Shown here in pieces: positions 16,685 to 25,979 of a stretch of DNA of 64,000 nt (position 1 is its first letter; each line of letters opens with the position of its first letter). The notes beneath the pieces are model-generated. The model saw only the letters and a program-made list of their open reading frames with translations. It did not search any database and was not told the origin of the DNA. Where the stretch lies: NCBI GenBank assembly GCA_963803155.1, contig CAWDMN010000044.1:1-64000 (forward strand), written 5' to 3'. The translations under genes were made by a program, and so were the position numbers. The stretch comes from CAWDMN01 sp963803155 (GTDB lineage: Bacteria; Acidobacteriota; Terriglobia; Versatilivoradales; Versatilivoraceae).

Positions 16685-18469
16685 TTAAGGGGGAAGTCCG
16701 ACTCGCTGGAGGAGGTTCTCAAATCTTGCGTCGGTGCGCAGACCATCAAAAACCGGATCGACCTTGAGATGAGCCATCCAACCGGATCGTTCCTGGAAGG
16801 CTTTTTCCAAATAGTCAATGGCTTGACCCTTGTCCCCAAGCCCCATCCAGACAGACGCCATGAAGTAAGAAGAAATGTATCTGCTCTTTGCCAAGGCGCA
16901 CAGCCTGTCCAGATACTGCTGCCCCTCCGTCTTCCGCCCCGCCTGCCCGTGCGCGCGGGCCAACCCCGCCAGGGCCGCTGGGTGGCTTTCCGAAAGCTGT
17001 TCCGCCTTGTGGAATTCGGCAATGGCTTCGTCGATCATCCCCTTCTGCAGAAAATTCAAGCCAAGGAAATAGATGGTCAACGGGAAGTGCGGATCAATTT
17101 CGAGCGTCTTCCGAAGTTGACCGACCGCCTGTTCAAATCGGTGGGCGTAATAGAGAAACCAGCCTACGTGGGAGTTTAAGACGAGAGAAAGAGGATCGAG
17201 ATCCAGCGAGAGTTTCATCTGAACGAACGCTTCTTCGAAGCGCCCCATCAGAGCGAGGAAAAGGCCGTACCAGTGATGGCCTGTGACGCAATTGGGATTG
17301 AGATCGAGGGCTCGCTTGAATTCCCGTTCGGCTCCCAGCCAATCCCAGTCAAACAGCAGGTTCGCAAAAGCCAAGGATGTGTGAGCTTCAGCGAGATGGC
17401 CATCGATCTCCAGGGCTTTGGTTGCCGCCATCCTAGATCGGGCGGCGGCCACTCTGGGAGGAAGGCCTCCGTACAAGGCGAGTGTTTCATAGCAGTCGCA
17501 GAGCCCCGTATACGCTAAGGCATATTCCGAATCCCTGGCAATGGCCTGTTCGAAGTATGCGATGGCTTTTTGGATTTCCCCTTCCGTCCTTTTGTTCCAG
17601 AAATAGCGCCCTTTAAGATAAGCCTCGTGGGCGGCCGAATCTCTGGTGGAGGCATGCGACAATGCCGTCTGCCGATCGGGGATTAGCTCGACAGTCAGCG
17701 ACTTGGCAATCCGCTTGGCGACGTCACGTTGAATATCCAAGACGTCGGATAGTTTCCGGTCGTAAGTTTCGGCCCAAAGGTGTGTCTGGTCCGAGATCTG
17801 GATGAGCTGGGCGGTAACACGTACGCGGTCAGGGGTCCTACGCACACTGCCCTCCAAGATGAAACTCACCCCCAACTCTTGCCCAATCTGATCTGCCCGC
17901 TTGTCCGTCCCTTTGAAGTGCATGGCCGTGGATCGCGCGATGACGCCCAGACGCCGCGGATGAATTCGGCCGAGTTGTGTGATCATTTCCTCAGTCAAAC
18001 CTTCGCTGAAGTAGTCCTGTCCGGGATCGTTGCACAAGTCGTCAAAAGGCAGCACAGCCAGCATGATTTTCCCCGACGGGAGCGCGGCTTGGAGTCGGCG
18101 GTTCACCGGCGCCAAAAACCTGTACCCGTGACGAGCCAGAGTCTCAATGAATCGAGGATTTTGAGCCGAGTCGCCCAGGGCCGCTCGCAACTTGTTTAGC
18201 GCGATGTTGATGCTGTGCTCAAAGTCGACGAATGTACCGTCAGCCCAGAGCTTCTCGCGGAGTTCTTCCCGTGTGACTACATGGCCGGGGCGTTCCAGCA
18301 AGGTGACCAAAACTTGGAAGGGTTTATCCTGGAGCTTGATCTTCAGCCCGTGCTTATACAATTCTCCCGACCGAAGATCGACTTCGAAAACTCCGAATTG
18401 CAGAACTTGTGCCGTCTGAGCTGCTTCTTGCATGTGAGGATGGCCCCCGAATGCTTCACAGCCTAACAT
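16685..18469 (-). CDS. Winged-helix / TolB-like / TPR transcriptional regulator (CadC-like)
   Basis: A ~594-residue regulator. ATG 18469 is preferred because GGGAGG lies eight bases upstream; a GTG at 18478 overlaps that spacing. Residues ~25-120 form an OmpR-type winged helix (FEVDLRSGELYKHG, LQDKPFQVLVTLLERPGHVV, TREELREKLW, FEHSINIALNKLRAALGD, RFIETLARHGYRF). Then a TolB-like N-terminal domain follows (MLAVLPFDDLCNDPGQDYFS, EGLTEEMITQL, ELGVSFILEGSVRR). From ~290 on are TPR units. This three-part layout is typical of Acidobacteriota, usually without a membrane segment. It probably binds DNA and responds through protein contacts in the TPRs. Its target is unknown; the divergent gene at 18695 is a candidate. 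Confidence 0.85.
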   Translation of the reverse strand: MLGCEAFGGHPHMQEAAQTAQVLQFGVFEVDLRSGELYKHGLKIKLQDKPFQVLVTLLERPGHVVTREELREKLWADGTFVDFEHSINIALNKLRAALGDSAQNPRFIETLARHGYRFLAPVNRRLQAALPSGKIMLAVLPFDDLCNDPGQDYFSEGLTEEMITQLGRIHPRRLGVIARSTAMHFKGTDKRADQIGQELGVSFILEGSVRRTPDRVRVTAQLIQISDQTHLWAETYDRKLSDVLDIQRDVAKRIAKSLTVELIPDRQTALSHASTRDSAAHEAYLKGRYFWNKRTEGEIQKAIAYFEQAIARDSEYALAYTGLCDCYETLALYGGLPPRVAAARSRMAATKALEIDGHLAEAHTSLAFANLLFDWDWLGAEREFKRALDLNPNCVTGHHWYGLFLALMGRFEEAFVQMKLSLDLDPLSLVLNSHVGWFLYYAHRFEQAVGQLRKTLEIDPHFPLTIYFLGLNFLQKGMIDEAIAEFHKAEQLSESHPAALAGLARAHGQAGRKTEGQQYLDRLCALAKSRYISSYFMASVWMGLGDKGQAIDYLEKAFQERSGWMAHLKVDPVFDGLRTDARFENLLQRVGLPP

Positions 18470-18694
18470 AGTTCTCACCTCCCTTCAATCCGATTTCCAG
18501 GGAGACAACTTCCCGTTCGCCTTTTCCCTTCAATGGATTAAACGGAGATATTTGGTTGACTGGCGGATGATTCGCCGTGAATTGTCTTATCTTCCGAAAT
18601 GAGCGATGGTAGGCGTATACGAACAGATGGTGTCTTAGGACAGACCGTTCAACCATTCGAATAAGGACCGCATATATAAAGATGGAGGGCGAAA

Positions 18695-19402
18695 ATGAAC
18701 CCTAAGGATGATCTATGTAGGACCAAGCAGAATTCTACCAAGCGTTGGAAAATACTCGTCATCGCGACCGGGATTGCCTTTTTTTGCATGCTCCCCACCG
18801 CACAATCCGAGTCCGAATCCACGGGGCAAATGAAAGGTTCCCCGTTTTGGCAATCAAGTCACGTCAGCTATCCCTTCGGCTACCGGCGGCTATCGTCAGG
18901 GTGGGGAGATGCGAGAAACCAGTTGGTTTTTGGGTTCGCGGACCTGGATGCGCAGCCCCGCTCATGGCCGGTAAGTCTCGTGGTGAGACTGACAGGCGGC
19001 TACTCCGGCGCCCTACCAATCGGGGCGGATCCCCGAGCCAGCTTCTCCGGCTCCTGGGACATCGACGTGGGGCTGCGCCGCGTCTGGAGCCGGCATGGCG
19101 CTCTTCAGCCCTTTGTGGGGGGAGGATTAGCTCTGGTAGGCGCCAGTACAACCATTCAGATTCGGACGCCATATGGTGATATATATGACCAGAACTGGCA
19201 CTCCACCACCGTTGGCCCCTTTGTGGAGGCAGGTTGCTATTTCCTCACACGGGGAAACTGGCACACAGGAATCCTGATCGCCTACACCAAAGGTGAAGGA
19301 AATTTGAATAACCAGGGGTTGCAAATGGGTGGCCTCCAAATGGCGCTGTTGCTTGGCAAATCCTTTGGCGCAAAGCGCGGGCCGTCTTCAACCGCCCACT
19401 GA
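18695..19402 (+). CDS. Probable outer-membrane beta-barrel protein
   Basis: A 235-residue protein with a GGAGGG Shine-Dalgarno sequence close before ATG 18695 and an N-terminal signal segment (ILVIATGIAFFCMLPTAQS). The mature part has alternating hydrophobic and polar strands with glycine-rich turns (PVSLVVRLTGGYSG, SFSGSWDIDVGLRR, LQPFVGGGLALVGAS, TTVGPFVEAGCYF, TGILIAYTKGEG, LQMALLLGKSFG). This pattern fits a small eight-stranded barrel, although the very last residue is His and not Phe. It is divergent from the winged-helix regulator. No specific family recognised; structural class inferred. Confidence 0.65.
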   Translation: MNPKDDLCRTKQNSTKRWKILVIATGIAFFCMLPTAQSESESTGQMKGSPFWQSSHVSYPFGYRRLSSGWGDARNQLVFGFADLDAQPRSWPVSLVVRLTGGYSGALPIGADPRASFSGSWDIDVGLRRVWSRHGALQPFVGGGLALVGASTTIQIRTPYGDIYDQNWHSTTVGPFVEAGCYFLTRGNWHTGILIAYTKGEGNLNNQGLQMGGLQMALLLGKSFGAKRGPSSTAH

Positions 19403-19551
19403 ACAGTCAGGGAGCATTCACGAGTTAGACAGGCAGCTTCTGTTTACAAAGCAGGAGATTCAACAAATCTCCTTCTTTCATTTGCCAGTTGGTCTTTGAG
19501 GTTCCTCTCGCCAAGAGAACCAAATTCACACTCACCGAAAGGAGAAAAACC

Positions 19552-20490
19552 ATGAAAAGGGCAATCCATTTCAGCGGGGCAGTATGTTTGACGTTAGTCT
19601 TATCCGCGCCTGCTTTTTCCTGGGGTTCTGCTGTTCACGCTTACATTGCCGACCATATCGGTAAAAAGATGCCACTAGGAAACTTGAACGAAATTTATGG
19701 GGCTATGGCACCCGATGTCTTCAACTACATGTTTGACAACCCCGCACTTCAACAAACTCTGGTTTATGGCACTCATTATCAAGCCACGAGAGTCAGGGAT
19801 GATGCCAGGCTCCCCGCTGGTAAGGCGCTCGCCTTTGGTTTCGTCAGCCACAATGAATTATTTGGCGCTGATCACACGGCTCACCTAGAATTAGTCCCGG
19901 GCTATCCCCATGGATATGTGATCGCGAAGGCCGAGATTCTGCGTGACAAGGGGATTGCATCGCAAGGTGGGGCCTCTTTTGGCAATTACCTGGCTCAGAA
20001 TGGGATTACGGATACTGACGTTCAGTTGACTATTTGCCACACGCTGACCGAATTCGGGCTGGACGTCATGATGAGGAAAGTGGATCCAAAGATTGGCCAG
20101 AAAGTGGCTTCGGCGGCTTTGCTCCGCAGCCCAGAAATCCCCTTTTTGCTGGTCAAAGCTTACGGAGGTGCCTTCCCGGATAAGGCCGCTGCAACCAAAG
20201 CGATTTTTGCCGCAGAGCTTGAATTCAGGAAGAGCATGGTTCTTTATGGACAGGCATTAACTCAGGATGATGAGACGGCCGTGCAATTGCTGGCCGAACA
20301 ACTGGCCCAGATGTCGGCCTCGTACCTGGCTCTCTACTCGATTCAAGTCGATCCAGCCCAGATTGTGCCACTGATTGAATTCGGGATGGGTGAGGCTATG
20401 AAGAATTGTCAGGATGATTTCTTGCAAGCCATTTCAGAGACCATTCAATATGTGAAAACGGAGATGAAGGACAATCAGATTCGTTATTAA
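19552..20490 (+). CDS. Zinc-dependent phospholipase C-like secreted protein
   Basis: A 312-residue protein from ATG 19552, with AAAGGAG before it and a signal peptide (HFSGAVCLTLVLSAPAFS). The mature protein starts WGSAVHAYIADHIG, as in bacterial zinc-dependent phospholipase C/S1-P1-like enzymes, where an N-terminal Trp and nearby His bind zinc. Further candidate metal ligands are APDVFNY, GFVSHNELFGADHTAH and ICHTLTEFGLDVMM. The expected substrate is phospholipid or another phosphodiester outside the cytoplasm, but many bacterial members are uncharacterised. It follows the putative barrel gene by 149 bases in the same direction. Confidence 0.7.
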   Translation: MKRAIHFSGAVCLTLVLSAPAFSWGSAVHAYIADHIGKKMPLGNLNEIYGAMAPDVFNYMFDNPALQQTLVYGTHYQATRVRDDARLPAGKALAFGFVSHNELFGADHTAHLELVPGYPHGYVIAKAEILRDKGIASQGGASFGNYLAQNGITDTDVQLTICHTLTEFGLDVMMRKVDPKIGQKVASAALLRSPEIPFLLVKAYGGAFPDKAAATKAIFAAELEFRKSMVLYGQALTQDDETAVQLLAEQLAQMSASYLALYSIQVDPAQIVPLIEFGMGEAMKNCQDDFLQAISETIQYVKTEMKDNQIRY

Positions 20491-20843
20491 TACTCCCGCG
20501 GGAGCCCTTGGCGACACGCTTTCAAAAGAGGAGGATGAAGATCAATTTCCCCTTTGAAGGGGACGGCGTCCGTCAGCTGAGGGACCCAGGGGATGTCTCA
20601 TCGGAAGGTCTGACATCCCCCGGTGCCCGTCAAATGACGGACCCCTCAAAGCGCAGACTCATCCGCGCACTCCCAAAGGAGCGACACCCAGCGGTATATG
20701 TGAAAATCCTGAGTTTGGATAATTCCTCTCACTTTGAATCACCCCCTTTAAAGCGTGCATAATTTCCGGGAACCGTATAACCTGTAATTTGCACAACAAA
20801 AGATTGAAAGTCGGCCTCTTTTCAAGCGGGAGGACCTTGAAGT
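20491..20843. repeat. Intergenic palindromic repeats
   Basis: No gene is seen. Around 20524-20560 is GAGGAGGATGAAGATCAATT then TCCCCTTTGAAGGGGA, like the AAGAGGATGAAAAT...CCCCTTTAAAGGGG unit at 33.2 kb. Then come ACGGCGTCCGTCAGCTGAGG and CCGTCAAATGACGG, similar to CCGTCAGCTGACGG at 56692. GGGAGG at 20828-20833 is the Shine-Dalgarno sequence of the next gene. Confidence 0.55.
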
Positions 20844-23800
20844 ATGAAGAGCTCACTTTCAAGTGCCAATTATTTTGTAGCGACTGCAAGTCCTGATCGC
20901 GAAGAGAGGTATTGGGCAGGCATTGATGCCGGATCGGTGAGTCTCAACTGCGTGGTGATCAACGTGTCCAGAGAGGTTGTTTGCGAACTCCGTTATCGCC
21001 GGCACATGGGAAAGGTTGAGGAGGGCGTCGGGGAGCTCATCAAAGAACTCCAGACGCGGTTCGGTGCAGGGAAGCTGCGGAGTGTCTCCTTCACTGGAAG
21101 CCACGGGCAGCAGCTCGCCGGCAAACTGGAGGCCTTCTTCGAATTCGAAACCATCTGTCAGATGGCGGGCGCTCTTCACCTGTCGCCGGAGACGAGAACG
21201 ATCATCTTGATGGGAGGCCAACAAACGGCGCTGTTCCAAATCGGACATCATGATGGCGGCTGGGAGCTTGAGCACTTCAACGGCAACGGTCCCTGTGCGT
21301 CGGGCACCGGCTCCTTCATCGATCAGCAGGCCGAGAGGTTGGCGGCTTCACTTCACTTCGGAGAAAAGGATACGGACCAGAAAGATATCGATAAGATTCT
21401 CGCTGGCTTCATCGAGCTCGGCCTCACGAGCGAAAATCCGGCCCATGTCGCCTGCCGCTGCACCGTCTTCACCAAGTCCGACATGATCCACCTCCAAAAC
21501 AAAGGGGAACGGCTCGAGGACATCATCTATGGCCTCCACACAGGAAACGCCAGGAACTATATGAGCACAATTGTGGGCAATCGCATGCTTCAAGCCCCGG
21601 TCCTATTCATTGGAGGTCTTTCCCTGAACCGCCTCCAGGTCAAGGCATTCCGCAGCTACTACCCCGGAGTCGTCGTCCCTCCATCGAGCACCTCGATGGG
21701 TGCCTTGGGCGTTGCCTTGCTCGCCCTGAAAGCGGGGAACGAGCATGGGGTGGACTTCGGGAGGATCGAGGCACTGGCGCTCGCCGAGACACTCCCGGTA
21801 CCCACTGCACCCAGGCTTACTTTGACGAAGAGTTCATTTACTGGCGCCGAAGAGATCACGAGGATGCCCCGAAGGTGCAACAACAGGGTCTACCTTGGGA
21901 TCGATATCGGCTCCACGAGCACCAAGTACGCCCTCATCAATGAAAATCGGGAGATCATTCATAAGAACTATGTGCCGACTCAAGGGAGGCCCATCGAGGT
22001 CACCCAAAGGCTCCTGCGGGAGATGAGGAGCGAGATAGGGGACCGAATCGAAATCGCCGGCGCCGCGACCACCGGTTCGGGAAGGATAGTGGTTGGCGAT
22101 TTTCTGAACGTGGATCTGATCATTGACGAAATCACGGCCCACGCGCGGGGAGCGGTGGAGAATGAACCGGCCGTTGAAACAATCTTCGAGATCGGCGGCC
22201 AGGATTCCAAGTACATCAGCATCGTCAACACCCATCCTCTCGATTTTGATATGAACAAGGTGTGCGCCGCGGGCACCGGGAGCTTCCTGCATGAGCTGGC
22301 TAACAAGTACGGTCTCAATATTGTCCGGGAATTCCAGGATATCGCCCTCTCCTCGCAGAGACCTGTCAAGCTTGCCGAACGCTGCACCGTCTTTATGGAA
22401 TCCGATCTTACTGCCTATCATCAGAGAGGGGTGCCGACAGAGGACCTCATGGCTGGACTCTGCTATGCCATTGTCCATAACTACCTGAACCGAGTGGTGG
22501 GGAGAAGACCCATAGGACGGAAAGTGATGTTCCTGGGAGGGCCTTCCTTAAATAAGTCGGTGGTGGCCGCCTTCGAGATCGTCCTTGGCAAAGGACTGCT
22601 CCTCCCCGCGCACCGGGAGGTTCTTGGGGCCTACGGCGCAGCCATCAGCGTCCAGGAGCGGATGCGATCCGGACAGCTTTCCACGACCCGTTTTCGGGGC
22701 ATTGGCAAGGGGATAGACGAACCGATGGAGTTCGTCGAAAAGGTTTGCACCTCTGACTCTACTTGCCACAACCAGTGCAAGCTGAAGATCTATAACTTTG
22801 ACGGACGGCGGAGTGTCTGGGGAGGAGAGTGCGGCCGCTATGAGCTGAGGAAGGACGGGAGTGAGAAGAAAGAGGACCTCTTCGCCTTGAGGCAGGAAAT
22901 TTGGAAAGCCCATCTGGCTGGATCTCGCACAGAATTAGGCGAAGAACCCTTGCTCGAGGTGAATGGCCGGCCCACCGTGGGCATCCAAAGGGCACTTTAT
23001 GGCCACCAGACTGCCATCCTGTGGTCCCACTTCTTCGACCGGCTCGGGTTCGAGCCTATCTTGTCTCCGCCGACAAATGCCGGGATCTCCGAGGCTGGGA
23101 TTGAAAGCACGATGAGTGAGACCTGCTATCCCGCAAAGGTTTCCCAAGGCCATGTGAAAGCATTGCTTGGAAAAACAACCTACCTCTTTCTCCCCACCAT
23201 GGTCACCATGGCTACGGCAGAACCCGCGGAAGGCGGCTACTACTGTCCCATAGTCCAGAGCAATTCTTACATGGTGCGAGGCAGCTACGACATCAACCGT
23301 CCTTCACTGCTGAATCCCGTCGTTCACTTGAAGTACGAGCCCAATACCCTTGCCGTGGAACTTGCTGAGCAGATCGGCCCCCAGTTGGGCGCTTCCAGGC
23401 GGACAATCAGAGAGGCTCTATCGTATGCGCTGGACCGTCAGGAGCAGTTCGCCGGTGAGCTCCAAAAAAAAGGACAGGGGATCCTCACAGACCTTTGCCT
23501 TGATGAACCGGTGGTGCTGGTTACCGGCCGCCCATACAACCTTTACGACGAGAGACTCAACCTCAAGCTTGGCCAAAACCTCGCCAAGGCTGGACTGACC
23601 GCCCTACCCATGGATTTCATCGATGTCACTGCTGTCGACCTTTCGGACTTCTCCTCCATGTACTGGGGCCTTGGCGCACAGATCCTGCGGACCGCCAAAT
23701 TCATAAAAGAGCGGCCGCAGTATTTCGGTCTTCATCTCACTAATTTTGGCTGTGGGCCCGACTCATTCATCGAGCACTTTTACAAACATGTCATGGGGAG

Positions 23801-23987
23801 CAAGCCTTACCTGATCCTGGAACTCGACGAGCATACCGCCGTTGCCGGAGTGATGACAAGGCTGGCAGCTTACAAAAATGTCATCGACAATATCCTGCAG
23901 AAGGAAAGGTCAACTCGAAAATCGGATGGAAAGGCGGAGGATCTGGAGCCATGGATACACAAAAGGCAAGCAGTTTCCACTCACTAA
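20844..23987 (+). CDS. Large acyl-CoA dehydratase activase (two BadF/HgdC ATPase domains + DUF2229)
   Basis: A 1047-residue protein of the BadF/BadG/BcrA/HgdC family, which uses ATP to drive low-potential electrons into 2-hydroxyacyl-CoA dehydratases or benzoyl-CoA-type reductases. The first ASKHA ATPase domain starts near residue 25 (GIDAGSVSLNCVV; GPCASGTGSF; CRCTVFTKSDMI). The second starts near 350 (GIDIGSTSTKYALI; GGQDSKYI; KVCAAGTGSFL; ERCTVFMESDL). The paired Cys in each are the usual [4Fe-4S] ligands. A Cys cluster follows (CTSDSTCHNQC, ~636-646), then DUF2229 from ~710 (SETCYPAKVSQGHVKALLG). SD GGGAGG lies 10 bases before the start. It overlaps the next gene by 37 bases, and the two together cover the usual ~1400-residue single-chain protein. 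Confidence 0.85.
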   Translation: MKSSLSSANYFVATASPDREERYWAGIDAGSVSLNCVVINVSREVVCELRYRRHMGKVEEGVGELIKELQTRFGAGKLRSVSFTGSHGQQLAGKLEAFFEFETICQMAGALHLSPETRTIILMGGQQTALFQIGHHDGGWELEHFNGNGPCASGTGSFIDQQAERLAASLHFGEKDTDQKDIDKILAGFIELGLTSENPAHVACRCTVFTKSDMIHLQNKGERLEDIIYGLHTGNARNYMSTIVGNRMLQAPVLFIGGLSLNRLQVKAFRSYYPGVVVPPSSTSMGALGVALLALKAGNEHGVDFGRIEALALAETLPVPTAPRLTLTKSSFTGAEEITRMPRRCNNRVYLGIDIGSTSTKYALINENREIIHKNYVPTQGRPIEVTQRLLREMRSEIGDRIEIAGAATTGSGRIVVGDFLNVDLIIDEITAHARGAVENEPAVETIFEIGGQDSKYISIVNTHPLDFDMNKVCAAGTGSFLHELANKYGLNIVREFQDIALSSQRPVKLAERCTVFMESDLTAYHQRGVPTEDLMAGLCYAIVHNYLNRVVGRRPIGRKVMFLGGPSLNKSVVAAFEIVLGKGLLLPAHREVLGAYGAAISVQERMRSGQLSTTRFRGIGKGIDEPMEFVEKVCTSDSTCHNQCKLKIYNFDGRRSVWGGECGRYELRKDGSEKKEDLFALRQEIWKAHLAGSRTELGEEPLLEVNGRPTVGIQRALYGHQTAILWSHFFDRLGFEPILSPPTNAGISEAGIESTMSETCYPAKVSQGHVKALLGKTTYLFLPTMVTMATAEPAEGGYYCPIVQSNSYMVRGSYDINRPSLLNPVVHLKYEPNTLAVELAEQIGPQLGASRRTIREALSYALDRQEQFAGELQKKGQGILTDLCLDEPVVLVTGRPYNLYDERLNLKLGQNLAKAGLTALPMDFIDVTAVDLSDFSSMYWGLGAQILRTAKFIKERPQYFGLHLTNFGCGPDSFIEHFYKHVMGSKPYLILELDEHTAVAGVMTRLAAYKNVIDNILQKERSTRKSDGKAEDLEPWIHKRQAVSTH

Positions 23988-25306
23988 ACGGGAATGTCGG
24001 CAGTGTGCGCTTTGGCAGGAAGACCCTGCTTCTCCCCCAGATGAACCTCTCCGGGAGTCATATGTTCACGGCTGCCTTCAGGGCGTTCGGCATCGAGGCG
24101 AAGGTCATGGACACCTATAAAGGACTCGAGCTGGGCTTGCAGTATACGTCGGGCAAGGAGTGCTACCCCTGTCAGGTGACTATGGGTGACATCCTCCACC
24201 ACCTAAAGAGTGAGCAGGAGAGGCTTGGTTCTGCCTTCAACCCAGAAGATTACATTTACTTCATTCCGGAAGCAGACGGGCCGTGCCGGTTCGGGATGTA
24301 CAACAAGTACCAGCGGCTCGTCCTCGATTCCTTCCCGGGGCTGGACCGGGTCAAGATCGCCTCCCCCACGACGCAAAACGCCTTTTCCTTCGACGGTATG
24401 CTCGATCGGCGCCAAGTTCTGGACTGCAAGAAAGCCCTCTATTTTTCCCTGGTCGTGGCGGAGATCCTCGACAGGCTTCTCTTGCGCGTCAGGCCCTACG
24501 AGAGAGAATCGGGGATGGCCGATGAATTCATCGAACGTTCCATGCGTGTGATGAGAACAGTGTTTGAGCGCCATGCAGGCAGAATGGAGTTCGGCAAAAT
24601 CTTGGACCGGTTGATGGAGATCGCTGCGGAAGGAAAGACCCTCATTAACCCCGACATTCCGCCCAAACCCTTGATCGGCATTGTCGGGGAGATCTACCTG
24701 AGATCCCACGTCCAATCCAACCAGGATCTTATCAGGGTCCTGGAACGATACGGCGCCGAAGTCGTGAATGCTTCTTCTGCGGAATGGTTTAACTGGATCA
24801 GTTACGACGGGCTGCGAACGGCCAAAAGAGAGTTCCGCCTGGCCCTCAAGCAGCTCCGTCTGAATGCCATGGCCGCTTCCCTGAGAAAAATACTCGATTT
24901 CGGCGGAGACCTTCTCTACAAGGAGTACAGGCAGAGAAAGACCTACAAAAAGATCAGGCCGATCATTGACCTGGAGGAAGGCCACAAAGTGGCCCACCTG
25001 GAGGATATTCTCAGAGAGGATGATGTCTTCTCCTTCGATATCGGCACGGAGGCGTGCCTCAGTGTAGCGGGAATCCTGGACTATGCAGCGTCTGGTTATA
25101 ACGGCGTGGTGAATGTCTATCCTTTCACCTGCATGCCGAGCATGACGGCCTCGGCGGTGGCCAAGCCGATCATGAACCGGCAACGAGTCCCATACCTCGA
25201 TGTCCCCTGCGATTCCAGCGTCCAACCCGGCAGGGAAGCGGCGATCCGGACTTTCATGTATCAGGCCGGCCAGCACTTCGACCGCAACGGGAGAAGGACG
25301 CATTGA
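23951..25306 (+). CDS. Activase-associated dehydratase-like C-terminal half (split partner)
   Basis: A 451-residue protein that corresponds to the C-terminal part of large activase/DUF2229 proteins, related to the 2-hydroxyacyl-CoA dehydratase subunit fold. Conserved Cys motifs include SGKECYPCQVTMGD, ADGPCRFGMYNKYQ and NVYPFTCMPSMTASA, candidate iron-sulfur ligands. It starts within the end of the preceding gene (overlap 23951-23987) in a different frame, with GGAGG nine bases upstream of ATG, so translation is coupled and stoichiometric production is likely. The two proteins probably form one complex. Its substrate is not evident: no dehydratase HgdA/B pair or CoA ligase is in the window. 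The two-gene form seems genuine, because start and SD are good. Confidence 0.8.
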   Translation: MDTQKASSFHSLNGNVGSVRFGRKTLLLPQMNLSGSHMFTAAFRAFGIEAKVMDTYKGLELGLQYTSGKECYPCQVTMGDILHHLKSEQERLGSAFNPEDYIYFIPEADGPCRFGMYNKYQRLVLDSFPGLDRVKIASPTTQNAFSFDGMLDRRQVLDCKKALYFSLVVAEILDRLLLRVRPYERESGMADEFIERSMRVMRTVFERHAGRMEFGKILDRLMEIAAEGKTLINPDIPPKPLIGIVGEIYLRSHVQSNQDLIRVLERYGAEVVNASSAEWFNWISYDGLRTAKREFRLALKQLRLNAMAASLRKILDFGGDLLYKEYRQRKTYKKIRPIIDLEEGHKVAHLEDILREDDVFSFDIGTEACLSVAGILDYAASGYNGVVNVYPFTCMPSMTASAVAKPIMNRQRVPYLDVPCDSSVQPGREAAIRTFMYQAGQHFDRNGRRTH

Positions 25307-25979
25307 TAGAAACTGCGAGATGGGTGCTTTCATTCAGTCTTCCGCGGAAACGATGGCAGTTCCTGCATGGAGTCAGAGTTGGGTCTGTTAATAAGGGCTC
25401 GTAAATAGCGAATTCCTGGGGGCGAAAAAACGTGGGGAAAAGAACTGGACCCGCGCTGAGGACAGTTCGTTTTACAACCATGCTGCCTAAGGCGGAGAAT
25501 TCATGCCCGATGCACGACGGGGATTTTTAAGGGTGTTATTCATACCGCGTTGCGGCGCCACATTGGATGAAAATGGGTAGTTGGAGGCGGCCTACCCTAA
25601 AGCCGTCGAAGCAAGCTGGACCAATTTAGACGGGCTAGGGGCACTACGCCTCCATCCACGCTATTTTCTCAGGAGTCGCCCATGCCCGCGCGGCGGGCAC
25701 AACAAGAGGATGAAAATATTCCCCCCCCCCTCCATCTGGTCCTCTCCGCCAAAGGCGGATCGGACCACCTTCTCCCCCCGTCGGGGGAGAAGGCATGCAG
25801 CAATACTAAGCCCTCGCTCCGCGTTAGCGGGGAGAGGGTGGTCCGTAAGCAGACGGACCGGGTGAGGGGTGAGCTGAGCACGACTCGTTACCAACGTCAT
25901 GCACACAGCGGGGATTTTCAAGGGAGCTCCCCATGGCAGCGAAGTTGCAAGGCCCCTGTAATTCAGTAAGGAGGAGGGT
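25307..25979. repeat. Intergenic region packed with REP-like and MITE-like repeats
   Basis: No gene is seen in 670 bases. Elements in order: degenerate REP units at ~25497-25575; a GGAGGCGG...CCGCCTCC-type element at 25583-25664, also found at 36069-36152; a clear REP (CATGCCCGCGCGGCGGGCAC then AACAAGAGGATGAAAAT) at 25681-25716; a TCCGCC/GGCGGA and CTCCCC/GGGGAG repeat at 25738-25876, inverse of 6848-6905; and another degenerate REP at ~25890-25955. AAGGAGG before 25980 is the next gene's Shine-Dalgarno sequence. Confidence 0.65.
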
